In this document: piece by piece, positions 34,217 to 48,310 of the stretch
Layout: every line of letters begins with the position of its first letter
How positions within the stretch are numbered: the stretch's first letter is position 1
Source: Sanghuangporus weigelae
Lineage: Eukaryota; Basidiomycota; Agaricomycetes; Hymenochaetales; Hymenochaetaceae
Assembly: GCA_033182465.1 (NCBI GenBank)
Contig: CP137319.1
Span: forward strand, 868,001-932,000
Length of the DNA: 64,000 nucleotides
Direction: 5' to 3'
Made by a program: the position numbers and the translations under genes
The notes under the pieces: model-generated
Seen by the model: the letters and a program-made list of their open reading frames with translations, nothing else
Told to the model about the DNA's origin: nothing
Databases searched by the model: none

Positions 34217-36279
34217 ATGATTCTAGATGACGAGTCCGATCTCCTTGCTGGGTACGGTTTCCGTGTTCAGCAGGCTCCGTGACGATACATCTTTAAATTT
34301 TTACCATTCATGCTTATCTGAACATTCCTCTCTCTATTCGCTATTGCGTTCGTCCATCTGACTTGTTCTGTTCTTATACAGGATGGCTATACCAACGAAA
34401 CATGAAGAGGACTGGTCAGACTCTGATGAAGAAGACGAACGCTCAGACGTCGAGACTTCTGTTCTTCTGGGCATTCCAGATGGCCAGATAGAAAAGCAGG
34501 AGGATCTGGACGATGCAGCTGTGTCACGCATAGGCGGACATCCTGTACGCCTCTTTCCTTGCTCGGACCATGTACAATTGTTAATTACAATATATTTATA
34601 TTATGTGTATAACTTGCCACCACTATACCCTCGCGTCTGGCATCTAAAGGCGTTTCTAACGACTATTGAACCATCGATCGCAAGCTCGCAATGCAAACAC
34701 TGTTCATTCCCAATGGAGCTTCTCGTCCAACTCTGGTGTCCGTTCGAAAACAGTCCCATGGACCGGGCATTATACGCCTTTGGCTGCTCTCGAGGGGAGT
34801 GCCAACATAAACCAGGCAGGTCAGTTAGTACTTGAGACTCTCATCAACCGGGATGTTCACCGATCCGGTCTTTTTCTTTTCTTCTTTTCGATAGCATCCG
34901 TGCATTTCGCGGACTACGGTATAATCCCACATACGCAGCCAAATTGGAGAAGAAACGAGCTCGCGACAGGGAGAAAGAAGCTGCTCGATTAAAAGCGAAA
35001 GAGGAAGAGGAAAAGAAAAGGTCTACTGCGAAGGTTAATCCGTTTTCTGTGAGTACCGACCTGAGATGCGCTGCTCTCGCTTAGGTTGAACAGACGATTG
35101 ATGTGTCTTTCTTAGATGAACTCAAGCGCCGTCCCTTCTGGAAGCCTATTTGGTACTGCACCAACATTCGGAGACGGGCTGGGCACTCAACTCTTTGCTA
35201 CTTCAGAGCCCGATTCTTCCAAAATATACCCTTCTCCTAAGAAAGACGAAGACGAAGAAGCATCCCCACCTCCAGAATCCGAGTCCGAGTCCGAACCAGA
35301 GGATGCCGACGCAGAATCTACCTCTGAATCCTCAGAAAAATCCATCCTCGCTGCCCCAGCACACGCACCCTCTTCTTCCTCTCCTTGGCTCGCTGCACCC
35401 GCATACACACCTCCTTTCTACCTCAGCACCGCGCAAGAATACGTACCTCCTGCTCCGAAGCCTCCTAAGCTATCCTCTGTACAAGAGGAAGACGAAGGAG
35501 ACGAAGATGAGAAAGGTCGCGGGAAGAGTAAAAAAGCCGAGTTAAGGAGAGCTGAAAAAGAAAAGGAAGACGATAAGGATAGGAAAGCCTGGGAGAATGC
35601 TATGGAGGGGTACGAAGATAGCCTTGAAGTTGATAAAGTGTTTGAGAAGTTCGCGCGTGTTGCGGGGTACGAAGGCGAACAGTGTATCCGGTAGGCTGCT
35701 TCAAGACGCGTTTCCTCCGAAGAGTTCAAAAGGAACTGACGATTACTTTCTTTTTATACTTGCCTGTCTGCCTGTAGATACGAACTCGGCGGGACGCCTC
35801 TCCCATACTCAAACGACACGATCTTCAAATCTCTCTTTCCCTCCCCATCTGCTTCTTCCTCTACTATGATGCCCGTCTCATCCAGCGCGAAGTTCGCTCC
35901 TTCCACCATTACGCCCATCCGAAGGATGTATGATCCAAAATCCAGTCTCATAACTTCCTGTCCACGATGCGGCGGCCCACGAACGTTCGAATGCCAGCTG
36001 ATGCCACACCTCATCTCCGTCTTGCACAGCAATCACTCTCAGAAACAGAAGCAGGGACAAGCGCCGGCGTCGAGAGACCCCGAAGCTCGTAAGAAAGAGC
36101 TAGAATCCCTCATAAGTGGAAGCAGTCAGAGCGGTGGGGGGGAGAAAAGAAACGGAATGGAATGGGGAACGTTTATGATCTTCTCGTGCTCTCAAGATTG
36201 CTTTCTCGATCCAGAAAATAAAGAAGAGGCGAAGGAACTCTGGGCGGAAGAGCTCGTGCTTGTTCAGTGGGACGAGTAA
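34217..36279 (+). CDS. TSR4: PDCD2/Tsr4 family protein
   Basis: Cytosolic chaperone-like factor; yeast Tsr4 binds ribosomal protein uS5 (Rps2) and is needed for 40S subunit assembly. The first exon is probably 34217 (MILDDESDLLAG), with an intron from about 34252 to 34381 joining in frame to MAIPTKHEEDWSDSD; a start at 34383 is the alternative. The N-terminal part has the paired Cys motif of the family (CKHCSFPMELLVQLWCP, then YAFGCSRGECQ). The middle is a long acidic, Ser/Pro/Glu-rich insert. The PDCD2 C-terminal domain is clear: RVAGYEGEQCIRYELGGTPL, CPRCGGPRTFECQLMPHL and WGTFMIFSCSQDC. It stops at 36279. Introns near 34545, 34819, 35050 and 35692 all join in frame. Confidence 0.88.
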
Positions 36280-36897
36280 CATGGGTGAGTGTGACGGAGG
36301 CACTATGTAGGGATACGCATTTAAAATGAAGAAAAAATAATGTATTGTTTGCTTGTCAGCTTTTGGTTTCATTGCGTATAGAGGTCATGAACGCCTTGCT
36401 GCGGTTTTATATATAATAATGATGAATACCCATTCGTCAACGAAACAGAGCATGTTCAGTACGTATGCTTCACCCGCAGAAGAAAATCGAAAGAAAAAGT
36501 CTATTGGTATATACATACATGAACACAATAATACACAATAATACGTGTGCTTAACAGCTTCACGTGTGTAGGTCGGTGCGTCTGGTCACAGTCAAAGCAT
36601 AAAGGCATGCATACCAGTAATCCAGGGAAAATCACTTGGACTGAAAGGTGAGTTCGTAACATCGTCGAAAATGGAGAAACTAGCGGAAAGAAGGACGGCT
36701 GGAAGGGAATTATCCGATAATAATTTACGCTAAGAGAAGCGGAAAGGGTTGATGAAGTATGGATTTGGACTGATTCGAGTTGGGGTGAGGTAGAGGTATG
36801 CGAGGTATGCGAAGACAAAGGTATACAGACACTGAAATGTCTTCCAGAGAACGAAGCGAAAGCAGATCCACATTCATGTCTTTGAAAAGCATAGGTC
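36280..36897. other. Convergent intergenic region
   Basis: 3' flanks of TSR4 and the coiled-coil gene. A 161-codon minus-strand open frame (36501-36986) overlaps the neighbouring gene's end and has no family signal. Confidence 0.5.
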
Positions 36898-38861
36898 CTA
36901 AGAGGCAGGAGCACCTTCAAGTTGTCCAGACTCTCTTTCCTTCTCCCTCTCCTTAACGGAATCCAGCGAGACCCTCTCCATTCCATTCACGCCTACACCA
37001 GCCTCCGAGTTGGCACTCGAAGCCTCCGAAGCGTTCCTAATCCAAATCTCACTCACCCGACTCACTCGTTCCGCATCGTTATCCATATCATGCGGGCTGA
37101 CAGGACCAGTAGAATCAATCGAGTCTTCCGCATCAGCATCATTCGCATCTTCTTCGTCCGACCCGAGCCCGTTCAGAGTTGGCTCTTGTTGTCCGTGTGC
37201 CGTTGGTGGACGCGGTGGAAGGGTCGGCTTCGTTTTCACAGCCGTATTGTTCGCGTTGGAGTTAGGATTAGAATTTGAATTTGGACTCACGGAGCCGATC
37301 GAAGTTATGCTTGGTGCTTTTCCACTGAAGAACCCTCCGAATGTACGGGAGAAAGCTCCGCCCGGCGTAGCAGTACTTGGACTCGGAGAATGCGAGGAGT
37401 TCCCGGAATTCGTATTAACCACACCTGTAGGTGTATCGGGCGCGTTCGCAACACCAGCTTGCTTAACATTCGAAGCGCCGTCCAAGGAAGTGGAGCCGCT
37501 CGATTCTGCGCGGAAGAGCTTCCCAAAGGACCAGCCAGCACCCATAGTAGGTTTCGCACCTTTCTTACTCGGTGCGGAAGCAGCAGCGGACTCATCGACG
37601 TCCTTCTCCGTAGGCAGAGGCGGTAGTTTCAAGATTCCAGACATATTCGAACCACCGTTTCCATTCGCATCTATGGCAGACTCCGCTTGCGCAGAGATGA
37701 ACGACCGTAAGGCAGCGACGCATTGTTCAGATGCCTCGCGCGCTTCCTGAGCCTCAGCCAATTCCTGCTTAGCACTAGCCAACTCTGCACGCGTCGCATC
37801 GCGTTCCTTCCGTAGTGTTTCGATTTCTTCGAAGTTGAAGCCATTCTCCGCGACGAGTTGGCGTTGATGCGTAGGCGGAGAAGGCGTCGTCGACCGTGCG
37901 AGACTCGCATTCATGTTCACAGGCATGCCACCGAAGAACGCTGACGATCGTCGAGCTTTCTTCGTATCAGCATCAGCAGGCCAGGATACCGCTTGTCCAG
38001 CGCCCGGAGGCGAAGATGGTTCCGGGGAGTCAAAAGCAAATGATGGCTCGCTGATTGAGGAAATGCGACGATGGTTCTGCATGCGCTGAGAGGCACCCGA
38101 GCCTGTCAGAGGCGTGAATGAAGCGCGCTTCGAGCTTGACGGTGCGCCGCCGAAGAGGGAGTTTGCGCGCGAGATGTCCACACTCATTTGGCTCATGCGC
38201 TTGCTTTCCGTCTGGAGGCGCATCAACGCGCGTCTGTGTAAAGAAATTGTTGTCAGTATATCTTGTAACGCACTTTGCAACATCACGCTAAAGAGTGTCT
38301 GGTTGTATCACAACGAACGGAACGCGAAACTCACCTGCTCTCCTCAAGCTTCGTTCTAAGCATCTGAATCGCGTCTTCGTCATCCTGACTCTTCCTCCTC
38401 AGACTCTCCAACTCCTCCTCGCTCTTCGCGCTCTTCTCCGTAAGCAGATCCAACGCCTCTCTAAGCTCCCTCTCACGCGTAGGCGCACCCGCGAGAGCCT
38501 CCGAAAGCGCGTCCCGCTCAGACTGCACCCTCGACAACTCAGAACGCAAGTTCGTGACGATACGCTGGAGGACCTGCGGGTCCAGCGAGACGCGTCTATC
38601 ATTATTATTCAAACTGTCTTCCGAGTCCATGTTCGCGAACTCTTGGCCCGAAGAGAGAGAAGCTTCGATTGATGTTGATGAATGCCTCCCGTGTCCGTCT
38701 CCGAAATCATGTTCATCATCAAGTTCTCTTTCCAAGTTGAGCGCCATGTCGATTGAGGCGGGTCTGTTCTGGCGCTCGTGCATACGGCGCGCGAGGTCCA
38801 AGTCGTCGTGGTCGTGGTCGTGGTCGTGGCCGGCCCCTACTTCAACGTGTGGATCCGACAT
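36898..38861 (-). CDS. Coiled-coil, Ser/Pro-rich hypothetical protein
   Basis: Two exons (38335-38861 and 36898-38233) give about 620 residues. I do not recognise the function. The N-terminus (MSDPHVEVGAG) has an HDHDHDHDD run encoded by a GTGGTC-type hexamer repeat. Residues about 90-190 form a strong predicted coil (LRSELSRVQSERDALSEAL; SEEELESLRRKSQDDEDA). A second coil lies near FEEIETLRKERDATRAEL. The rest is low-complexity Ser/Pro/Gly with short conserved-looking islands (GWSFGKLFRAESSGS; FSRTFGGFFSGKAP). These W/F-containing islands may be binding motifs. The C-terminus is charged. Such proteins in fungi are often scaffold or transport factors, but that is only a guess. Confidence 0.7.
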
Positions 38862-39481
38862 ATTGTCAACTACCTATACAGTATCCCTATTTGTATTTGA
38901 ATGCTTTATGGTCCTCGTTGCTGCTGCTGTCGTCAAAGAGGTGGAAGTGGAATGCGTGAGAGTAGCAAATATTGAAGTAGCAGTGGCATGGGAACCTGGG
39001 CTGCTTAGCCGCGGCTTGTGTGACAGCAAAGCAGTTCCGCACCGCAAACCTAGCTCCAGCAAGCAAACTGCGGCCAACTCCTGTTTTATATTCATTCATA
39101 TACGTACATCGTATATATACTATACAGTCTTTCGCTAATTCAGTTATATATCTTTCCTTCTCCGTCTATACACCCCGCGAACCACAAGCCAGATCGGAAT
39201 CAAAAAAGAAAAATAATAAAGGGGGGAGATGACACCGGCTATACTCATATGTGTGAGGCCGTCACCATGCTTTGCAGCCGCAAAGTCAATCTCGTCTTAT
39301 CTGTGGAAGTTATATGGAAAGGTGGGCGGAGCAGAGTGAGTCCGTCGGATCTGGAAACGAGGCCTCGAGCAAGAAAGATTATGACAAAAAGGAACATAAA
39401 AAAGTAAAGAGAAAAACTTCGAAAATCCGTTTCTACATCTCTTTCCTCACCTCTCGCATAGACATAATGTCATTGCCGTCG
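38862..39481. other. Intergenic: upstream of the coiled-coil gene, downstream of the SMR gene
   Basis: No supported gene; AT-rich. The open frame at 38554-39138 on the plus strand is antisense to the coiled-coil gene and is not credible. Confidence 0.5.
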
Positions 39482-42400
39482 TCATTGCATATGTGTGAGC
39501 GGGTCAACGCAAATAATGCCATCGCGTTCCATCCAGGGGTATCCCCAGTTATGCAACCACTCTCGGATGCCAGTAGCAAGTCGCTGCCTTGATGCACCGC
39601 GTCCGGGGTCATGAGTTCCGGTATGCTTCTCTTCGCCGACGATGACGAACGCGAGTCCGAAGAAGTTTTCCTTCTCCAACTGGAAAAGTCAATCAGTATC
39701 CTGGGAAGAGCGGTAGGAAGAGGTAAAGTACACCTACAGCGAGTAAGAACTCCTCAAGCACCTCTGTTGCCTCGTTCGAATGCAACCCATGCAAATCAAG
39801 GGCAGCCTCCGTTCTCTCCTCCTGCGTAAGCTTAACCATCTCATCACTGCCACCTCCACCTCCATCCTTACCCGCAACACCCAAAAGCACGCCCAACCCT
39901 GCACCACACGTCTTCCCGCGAACACCCCGATCTGCCGGATCGCTGGACCACGACGCATCCCGCGCACGGACGGCTGCTTCAGCGCTCTTAGCACGTTCAC
40001 GGACAAGTTTGGACGCAGCTTCAGCAGACTCAGCTGCCATACGCGCGTTGAGGTCGTGTCCCTCCCGGGAGAATCGCTTTGCGGCCGCGCCGTCTCCACG
40101 TCTCCAAGCATCCGCAGCGCGGGCCAGACACGCGTTACGCGCCGCTCCAAGCTGCAAAGCTCTCGAGCGATAAGCCATGTACAACGCGCTCACGGCCTCA
40201 CCCGTGAGCAGGGTCGGTAGCAACATCGGTCCGCGTAAGCGAATACGCGGTGAAGGGCGAGGTGCAACGACTGTCGGCCTTGAGAACACGCTATCTCCCA
40301 GCGCAGCTTTAGCTTCACGCCGGTTCACCAATTGTGCTGCTAGTCCTCCTGCACCACCACTGCCGGGTGTGAAAGGAGCAGACTTCTTCACTGCATTAGC
40401 AAAGCGAGTTCGACTGGGATCGTATCCTGCACCTCGTCCGTATCCGCGACGTGTACCACCGTGCGCAGCTTCGTTGCTGAGAGTCGGAAATTCATCTAAC
40501 ACGGGATCGCCTAAAGAGCTCTTGTTTTCATTCAGAGTAGTCTGAGACATGACACTCTGGAGTCCCTGCACATCTACCTCGTTTGGAAGGCGATGCAAGA
40601 ATTCGCAGGTCTCGCCTTTAGCACATGTTCCTCTCAGCCAAAACCGACACAGGGCTCTGTCAAGATCATGACTGTATGAAGATGGAGTTAGTATCTTGAA
40701 GAAGTTGGCACTTCTAAAGGAAATCGCCTCACCTGAATCGACAATCTGCCCGCAGGCATTCGCCTTGCAGGAAGTATCGGCATACTCTGTTATTGGTCTG
40801 CGTAGGTGGACGTCCGCTCCCACTCCCATTGCCATACCTCCCAGTAGCACCACGCCCACCACCGAACCCTCCTCTCCCACCTCTCAAAACTCCACGAGGA
40901 ACAACATGCACACCATCTCCAGCGTACACATAATTCTGCTGTCCATGCACGCGTGCAGACCCAGACGATGGCGGGGCAGGACGGGCACGGTCGACTAGCC
41001 ACTGCATAGCGCGCTCAAAGTCGTATCCGTTCATCGTGAGTGCTTCTTCTAGTTCGCTTGGCGCGAGTGTTGCTCCGAAGACACTTGAGAGAACGTCGAA
41101 AGGCGTCATACCATCTGTTAGCGCAGCTGCTTGATCTGAGTCGAATTCTTCAGTACCAGCGCCATTGCTACCTGCTCCATTCCCAGCAGCACCTTGCATT
41201 TGCATTTGTTGCTGGTCCGAGTAATACATCGGTCCATATACAGGATCGGCGACTTTATCGAACTCGCCAAACATGTCAGGATAGGAAGTCGATGGATGCG
41301 GGTACGCGCCTCCCCAAAGTACACCTTCCTCAGACATACTTGAACTCGACTCGAACTCCGTCGAGTTCGTCGAAGTACTAATCGAATGGAAGGTAGGTGC
41401 CGTATTCAGTTTGTCGGACTGAGCGAATGGATCAAACGGATCCTCCTCTTCATCCTCCTCTCCAACCTGTGACGATATGCGCAGCGGAGAAGTTGGAGTA
41501 TGAGCCCGCGGGGGTGTACCAGGTGGTAAAAGCGAATTGTCTGGTATTAACGGACTGGCAATCGCGAGCCTCGATGCGCCTCTCAGGGACCCAGGTCCAT
41601 GCGCCCATAAATCCGGAGAAGGCGTCTCATTACGCCTCCCGATGAAACTACCGGACGTCCCAGGGATAGTGGAAGCAGCTGAAAGTGGACGAGGCGCAGG
41701 TCTGAATTCCGCCGCCTTTGCATTTAGGAGCCGCGGAGACGAAAGCGGACTGGCAGGTAAGCTCGTAGCGAGAAACGCTGACGGTTTATGCGGGAACGTC
41801 GGTGAAGAGCTGGGCGAGTTCGTCACAGGCGCATTTATATAAGATGTAGGACTGTGACCGCCTGTTGCGAGTGGTGACATAACAGGTGTGTGAGGACGGC
41901 GGATGGGTCCCGGGCCAAGCAGGGACGGAGAACTTGGACCAGAGACAATCGAGCTCGGAGAATCTGCCCGTGGAGGACCTGGTGCCAGTCGGAAAGAATG
42001 ATTTGATGTACGCGAGGAAGGCCGGGAAATTGGGCGACGTGTCGGTGTCAAGAACAAGAACGGTACACCACTAATGTCGTCTTTGTGTGCGTGCATCAGA
42101 TCGAGCACGGGTGCTTCCGTCTACATTGCATATTTGATGATACGCGAGAGAAACGCAATTATCAGTAGACTGTAAGCGATGGCCAAAGAGCGGGGGAACG
42201 ACGATAATCCCCATACTGAAAAGAAACGAACTCACGGACTCGTCGTCCATCTCAAAGGTCTTCTTTAACAACTCCTTTACTTCATCTTCCTTCTCCTCGT
42301 CAAGCAGAGCAGCGACCTGACGCACAAGATCAGAGCTAATCTTGTTCTCAGGCTCCTCGTCATATCCTTGAAGGTCTCTGTCCCCTGCTTCGCTCTCGCT

Positions 42401-42628
42401 CCCATTTGAGTTTGAACTAGCGGAGTTTGCAGAGCGAAACCGATGTTCGCGTGCGATGATCGCAAGCTGCGCTCGCGTATGCGGAAATTTCTGCGTCTGC
42501 AATATAGGCTGTCGGTGCGCGATGCTGCTGCGCAGTCCAGAGGAAGGTTCGTAATCCGACAAGTTACCATCACTCATCGCAGAGCGGCTCTTGGCCAGGC
42601 CTGGTGCGGCTGTTGGTGCTGCAAGCAT
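39482..42628 (-). CDS. CUE-like, CCCH zinc-finger and SMR domain protein
   Basis: Putative RNA-binding protein with a possible SMR endonuclease-type domain. It starts at 42628 (MLAAPTAAPGLAKSRSAM) and ends at 39482, with introns near 42236, 40734 and 39692. Domains in order: a charged N-terminal helix region, a long Ser/Pro-rich disordered part, then a CUE/UBA-like segment (DVLSSVFGATLAPSELEEAL...YDFERAMQWLVD). A glycine/arginine-rich patch follows, then two C-X7-C-X4/5-C-X3-H fingers (CRYFLQGECLRADCRFSH and CRFWLRGTCAKGETCEFLH), the first split by an intron at its His. A DUF1771-like helix follows (YRSRALQLGAARNACLARAA). The SMR domain is ALDLHGLHSNEATEVLEEFL plus GREHxTGxHDP-like GEEKHTGTHDPGRGAS. 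Ubiquitin-binding plus SMR recalls yeast Cue2, which cuts mRNA at stalled ribosomes, but the CCCH pair sets this protein apart. Confidence 0.8.
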
Positions 42629-44359
42629 TCTGCATACACTAGCAACAGTAAGGCCAAGGTCGTCGCAGTCGTCGCAGTCGATGGAATAGAGAGTATGAAC
42701 AAGAAAAACGTTATACAGGGATTATTTAGCCCGAACCAATTGTCTGTTCTTGGTACAAGAGCAAAAGCGGAACCGGCTACAGGTCCTTGTGAGAGACAGA
42801 CACTGTCTCACTTCAAAGTGGATGCGCTCGTCGAGTAACGCGCAAAGACGCGAAAAGGCGTCAAAGTCGAAGATAGCTTATGGTTGCTGCGGAACGGGAA
42901 CGCCTTCGTTACACTCCCGTGCCAGTTCCACTCTCAGAGATGATGTTGCTCGTCACCCACTGCTAATCCTAGGCCTCTAGATTGATAATGCACTGCACAG
43001 CAAAGCGAGCACGAGCGTTGCCCGTCGTCCTTGAAAACAACGCGAACAAGATAATACAGTTAAAAAATAAGCAGAGGGAGAAGGCGGGGTAGTAAAGCGG
43101 AGGGCGAGCTGAGGTGAACGAACGACGACGGTTGTGCCGAACACAAATCGATTAATTTCTCACGGTCAGAATACATCCGTGAGTGAATTTATTCTAGATC
43201 ACAATTCTTCAACAAGACGGACGACGAGTCAGACTCGCAGGTTTGGATTGCTCAGAGACATCCGAAGGTTCATGCAAAGATGCTTTCTACGCAATCAAAA
43301 AATTGTCTTCTTTCAATCCTTACCTTGCCTTGCTTTGTACTTTCAGAAACTATACACGAATTGTACTCAGAACAATTACTTAGCTAGGATAGTCTCTTCG
43401 CTTTGACGCCGTACGCATTAACTACGATCGCTCGTTCTACAAAGTGCATTATCAATCAGGAGAACCCAAGCCTTCAACATATGAACAAGAACAAGACAAT
43501 TAGTAAATAACCTTATGGATCGATCTTCACTATGTCAGCGTTATATTGCTTACATCAATGTGCTTGATTTTGATTAGTAATGTCAGCTGTATATGCATCA
43601 CGTAACTATACATACAGTTGTCTGTCTGTTTGTATCTTCGTCGAGGCACAGTTTAGACAATCGCGAATGCATCCGTTATACAGTAATTCACCACTACTCT
43701 AAACACTCACTGTCCTCCCTCATTTTTCCATTCCTTCTCTTGAAAAAATTCACGGAAACTTTCACATGTAGACTCAGTATACTCATGAATTTTGGTAGCA
43801 ATAGGTGGTAGAGGGACCATGAAAACTCAAATACAGAGGGAATTCAATAATTATTCACCTTAGTATACACTTTCCAGATTATCCTCCGATTTAAATTACA
43901 TTGTGCTGAAAGTCTTAGCCACACAGGCAAATTGCATGGCATCTTAGGAACGGAACCTATTGCATGTTTTAGGAGAGGAGTTGGGCATGAATTTATATTC
44001 ATATGGGGCTTACACTTGACAAAACTTCATAAGAAAATCAGATGACGTAAGCGATTCGGCGGGTTTTTGACTCGGGAACCCTCCATTCCTCCTCTCTGTA
44101 ATCTCAACTAAAGTGTTTTCCGGGCTGAGAAATTATCTTACATGTACTTTGAGTATGTGGTTCCAAACATGTAAATTCTCGAAGGATAAGGAATTTCAGA
44201 GTATTTGGAGTGAATTTACTGTAACCGATAGCACTTTAGTTAGTCATCCCGGTTGCTTATCTGCGACACTGCAAATTATTGCGGTGGCCGACTTTGGAAA
44301 GATATATAAAAAGGGGTTCTTCGGCAGACGAAAAACTCACTGAAGCTCATCGTCAAAGC
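42629..44359. other. Long intergenic region between SMR and Old Yellow Enzyme genes
   Basis: About 1.7 kb. Near 42655-42685 there is a GTCGTCGCA-type short repeat. Open frames (for example 43134-43406, 44113-44343) show no family signal. The last 60 bp contain the core promoter of the oxidoreductase. No tRNA or transposon ends seen. Confidence 0.5.
44303..44310 (+). promoter_or_regulatory. TATA box of the Old Yellow Enzyme gene
   Basis: TATATAAA lies 50 bp before the ATG at 44360, giving a very short leader. A strong TATA suits an inducible gene; inference from position only. Confidence 0.55.
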
Positions 44360-45875
<1,516 letters not shown>

Positions 45876-46126
45876 CATCGTAGACAGGCGGAACTACGGT
45901 AACTCTGTAATTTAGAAGCATCGAGGAAATAGTATGCAATGTCTGATATGAGATGTTTCTTGTGTGATAGCCCGTGGACGAGAACAAGTGCATCGCAGGT
46001 CTAAATGACGCAATGGGCTGAACAAGAAAATAAATAATAGTATCATTAAAAGATAAGAGAAATGGGCAAACAGCGACGTTCGAGAGACAGGAATACTACG
46101 AGATCTTGAAATATTGTTGATGAGAT

Positions 46127-48041
46127 TTATTCTGAGTCGCTCTGATCACCCAGAAAGGCCATAATACTTCGATGTGCATTCTATGAATCGCACAAGGTCA
46201 TAAGTATACCATCCGGGTGTAATTGTTCATAAATGCCATACCTTTGGTCGGCGAAACGTCTCCCCTTTCTCATCCTCTTCTTCATCCTCATCTGAGACAT
46301 CAGCAATGGATGGCTCCTGACCTGAACGCTTCGGGCGGTCCTCTGCGTATCTCTGCGCAAACTCTTGCACATCCGCTGCAAATGCAAGGTGGTCTTAGTT
46401 GGAAGCGTTGGAAACAGACTATGTAGTAGCTCACCCATCTCCTTTTCTAAGTCACGTTTTGTCTTTATCGACTTCGCCTGCTCAGGACTGAAGCGTCCTC
46501 TCATACCGAGACTTGATAATATGTTACGCAAATGTGCAATCTGACTCGCTGGAGTCTCGCAGTCCTTGAGCTCCTTGCTCCAGACCTTGCGAACGCCACA
46601 GGCAACTACCAGGCTCTGTCATATGGCCAGGAAGAATGTGCATAGAACATTATCTCATTATCGCCTTTATCGTACCTTTAACTTCTTGATCTGCTCTTCA
46701 TCTGGGGAAGTTTCTTTTGACTCTTTCTTCGATCGAGACTTCTTTTCGGTGCCATCTTTAGATTTCTGAAAATCGCCACAAAGTCTCCTCATTCCCAGAA
46801 CATACAGATGTATGCGAAGTATGGCTCACCTTCTTCTTCGACTCCTTTTTCTTGGACGGAGGCTCGTCAATCAACACTGAAAGCTCAGAATCGCTTTGTA
46901 CCTTTTCAAGATCAATTAACGTCCTGCCTATTCCAGATATTTAACAACGCACTTGCGTATCATTACCGACCTTTTCCTCGATATGCAGGGATGCATTGAC
47001 ATTGTTTATCTTCGTCCGTTTGGAGTCGGGCTTCTTATTTGACTTCGGGCCCTTATCTTCGGATTTCCGGCGTCTCTTGGGCGAGGCGCTTGAGTCTGCC
47101 TCATCCTAGTGAAGAAAGAGAACACCTGAACAACGAAACTTTGAATAACAGTTCATGAACAGACCTCAGAGTCAGATATAATCGGCCGCTTCCCTTTCTT
47201 TTTACTTGAAGATGGTGAAGCTAAAGAACCATATGTTCGTCTCTTTTCGTCCTGATCTTCTTTATCAGAAAGAACCACCTCCTGGATACACGTTTAGTGA
47301 CACATTTATAATCGAAGGAGAGTCATATTCATACCTTTGACTTGAAGTCAGATTTCCTTCCCGGTGAGCTGGGTCCAGCCTCATCGACAGTTTCTTTTTT
47401 TTCTTCTCTTTTCTCCTTTGACTCGTCCTTCTCTTTGTCCTTCTTTCCTTTGGATTTTGGCTTAGATGCAGGTTTACTCTTTGCATCTTTGACCTGTGAA
47501 GGGTATTATGGTAAGGTAAGAAACAAGTGCTTTCTTGCGTAGAACTTGCCCCATCATCGTTCCGCGTGGGTGACTTTCTGGAGGAAGCTGGCTTGGATTC
47601 CGTTCCTGTGCTTTCTGCACCAGTAGATTTTCGCTTCTTGGCAAAGGAGCCAGGCTTCGCTGTACTTGAATGTCCTTTCTTGTCAGTTTCGCCGATTCCA
47701 TTCGCGTTCTTCTGAGCTTTCACTTGTTCCTGCCGTTAGATAAGTATAAGACGTACGTACTTAAACGCTGATACCCACAACTGTCGTTTCAACAGCTTCG
47801 TTAATGCGTTTCTTATATGGTTTTTCGCCAAGCGTTCCTCCTTCAAGACCCAGTTCCTGCTCTACCCGTTGCCGCACTTTAGCTTTAGTAAGTTCTCTGT
47901 AGAGACGGAGACAAAAGTTAGCAGACACGTTGATCGAAGAGTTACGGTGAAGACGGCATACTGAAGTTTGTGTTGAGCGTGTGCATCACGAACAACATCA
48001 ATCGCAGCCTCAACGGCCTTATCAATGTCAACAGAGGCCAT
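46127..48041 (-). CDS. HIRIP3-like chromatin/histone chaperone-type protein
   Basis: Probably nuclear. It starts at 48041 (MASVDIDKAVEAAIDVVRDA) with a helical N-terminal domain resembling the DEK-C-like fold (LTKAKVRQRVEQELGLEGG). The middle, spread over many small exons, is extremely Lys/Glu/Ser-rich with repeated basic stretches that look like nuclear localisation signals (KKRKST; SPKRRRKSEDK; SKKKGKRP). The C-terminal part carries the HIRIP3-type motif: KKLKSLVVACGVRKVWSKEL, ILSSLGMRGRFSPEQAKSIK and the following RDLEKEM...DVQEFAQRY. It then ends in an acidic tail (AFLGDQSDSE). HIRIP3 binds H2A-type histones and HIRA in animals; the fungal role is inferred. About ten introns; exact borders in the lysine-rich part are uncertain. 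Confidence 0.72.
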
Positions 48042-48310
48042 GATCGATATAAAATGCCAGTAGAACTTGGAGAGGTGAGAGCAGAGTAACTCTGAGAACG
48101 TGTTGTAGTATCAAGGACGCGATGATGATCATCGCCATGTGACGCGACGCGTTTCCGGCGCGTTCCGGTTCAACACTATTGATAATTTAACAGATTATAC
48201 ATGCGCATTGTTCAGTATACAAGTGAGAAGTGCGTGTGGGAATAACAAAACAGTTCCAAGATAGCATGAAAGGCAGTATTGTCGGGTATCGCAAATAGTC
48301 TATGCCGAAA

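Noticed and set aside
37010-37750. 246-codon plus-strand open frame
   Set aside because: Antisense to the coiled-coil protein exon, whose low-complexity codons leave the reverse frame open.
43134-43406. Short open frame in the 1.7 kb intergenic region
   Set aside because: Composition is not coding-like and no conserved motif is visible.
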